From a virus, in the IMG/VR virus record IMGVR_UViG_3300038701_003007, positions 1 to 41,120 of that record: a stretch of DNA of 41,120 nucleotides. One strand, 5' to 3'. A model generated the notes under the pieces. That model had not been told where the DNA came from, ran no database searches, and saw nothing but the letters and a program-made list of their open reading frames with translations. Below, in pieces: positions 40,613-41,120 of this stretch. Position 1 is the first letter of the stretch. The number at the start of each line of letters is the position of its first letter. Position numbers and translations under genes: made by a program.

Positions 40613-41120
40613 ATGAAGATAAATAAATATGCTCTGCTTAATGCAGACCAGTTAGACCACCATTTAAGTAACTTCATTGTCGACAGGTTTTCTCACTCAT
40701 CACTTGATAAATTCAATACAAATCAACTGAATTTCTATAAAGAGTATGTGGAAAAAGATTACAGCGGACAACGAGGAATGAGTGCAATTGTCGGGAGTGC
40801 TTTCCACTCGGCAATGCAACAATGGGCAGAATCAAAAGAACCTATGGGGTTTGAAGAAATATGCGATGCATGTTTCAAATATATTGACGAATATCCTGTT
40901 CAAAATATAAAACTTGGAAAGACTTATGAAAAAAAAGGGATCGAGGCTTTAATGGGAGATGCGTATAAAAAAGTATCGGCTCTTGTTACTGCTTTTATTT
41001 CTGAGGAGGAAATGATGAAAAATCTTGTAAAAGAATCTATAGGGTGTGAGTTTGGAACACAATCTTTCCCGAGACTTAATTCTCTGGATTACGACGTACC
41101 ACTTCCTCTCAAGTCTTCCC
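40613..41120 (+). CDS. RecB-type nuclease fused to FtsK-type DNA translocase (5' part)
   Basis: Start of the 675-residue protein described at 3-1649. I choose the ATG at 40613 because the ATG at 40609 gives a stop after a few codons. This part contains SHSSLDKFNTNQLNFYKEYV and GSAFHSAMQQWAE (GxxxH at 61-65), the opening of the RecB/Cas4-type nuclease domain. The reading frame enters the 126-base overlap and continues at base 3 of the window. The last three bases of the window (CCC) disagree with the other copy and are probably an assembly end error. Confidence 0.85.
   Translation, partial: MKINKYALLNADQLDHHLSNFIVDRFSHSSLDKFNTNQLNFYKEYVEKDYSGQRGMSAIVGSAFHSAMQQWAESKEPMGFEEICDACFKYIDEYPVQNIKLGKTYEKKGIEALMGDAYKKVSALVTAFISEEEMMKNLVKESIGCEFGTQSFPRLNSLDYDVPLPLKSS
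40992..41117. repeat. Right copy of terminal direct repeat (circular overlap)
   Basis: Exact copy of bases 1-126. The final CCC (41118-41120) does not match TTA at 127-129. Confidence 0.9.

Noticed and set aside
1-41120. CRISPR array, insertion sequence or integrase/attachment site
   Set aside because: No spaced direct repeats, transposase or recombinase motifs were found on either strand.
1-41120. Recoded genetic code (TGA as glycine)
   Set aside because: TGA functions as stop in many ATGA overlaps and no gene is broken by in-frame TGA.

Overview
The window is one complete double-stranded DNA phage genome, read as a circle. Bases 1-126 recur exactly at 40992-41117, and the gene open at the left edge is the 3' part of the gene that runs off the right edge, so the unique length is about 40,991 bp. 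Terminase, HK97-type portal, prohead protease and capsid, a tape measure protein and a -1 frameshifted tail chaperone pair identify a long-tailed siphovirus. The DNA is AT-rich and the standard genetic code fits throughout, with TGA used as stop in many ATGA junctions. I looked at the leader of most genes and found no convincing Shine-Dalgarno site, while promoters look sigma70-like (TTGnnn, 16-18 bp, TAtnAT, often with an extended -10 TG). I infer a host lineage without Shine-Dalgarno initiation. Patescibacteria/CPR is a reasonable guess, helped by an S-layer homology domain on the endolysin, but the host is not proven. No integrase or partition genes are visible.

Layout. A rightward early block (39.2-41.1 kb, continuing at 1-5.4 kb) holds small proteins, a RecT-like annealing protein, a RecB-type nuclease fused to an FtsK-type DNA motor, small hypothetical genes, a PrsW-type membrane protease, a membrane-anchored wall-hydrolase-like protein, an HTH protein and a small HD-domain alarmone hydrolase. 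It ends at a bidirectional terminator at 5.47-5.50 kb. Everything else runs leftward. From 38.9 down to 33.0 kb lie an antirepressor, a replication initiator, HNH and VRR-NUC nucleases and many small genes. A ParB-like DNA methyltransferase and an S-adenosylmethionine synthetase follow. Then come terminase, portal, head genes and capsid, an adhesin/fibre block (17.3-23.4 kb), head-tail connector genes, tail genes, tape measure, baseplate, receptor-binding protein, amidase-SLH endolysin and a membrane protein.

Regulation is the most distinctive part. Five genes on both strands carry an exact CTTAACCACTA just upstream of their start codon, and others carry variants. Between the two divergent early blocks, on the minus strand, lies what looks like a compact small-RNA gene of about 68 nt: promoter, a 5' segment reading CUUAGUGGUUAAG (exact antisense of the leader motif), then an intrinsic terminator. 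I propose a phage-encoded antisense RNA regulating a set of early genes. Three rightward promoters are near-copies of one cassette that begins at the stop codon of the preceding gene. A second RNA candidate at 34.57-34.73 kb has a 16-bp perfect closing stem around three hairpins and sits between a promoter and an operon of small genes.

The DNA-metabolism genes fit together: the annealing protein and nuclease-motor suggest recombination-driven replication, VRR-NUC and HNH suggest processing, and the methyltransferase with its own SAM synthetase suggests self-modification of phage DNA.
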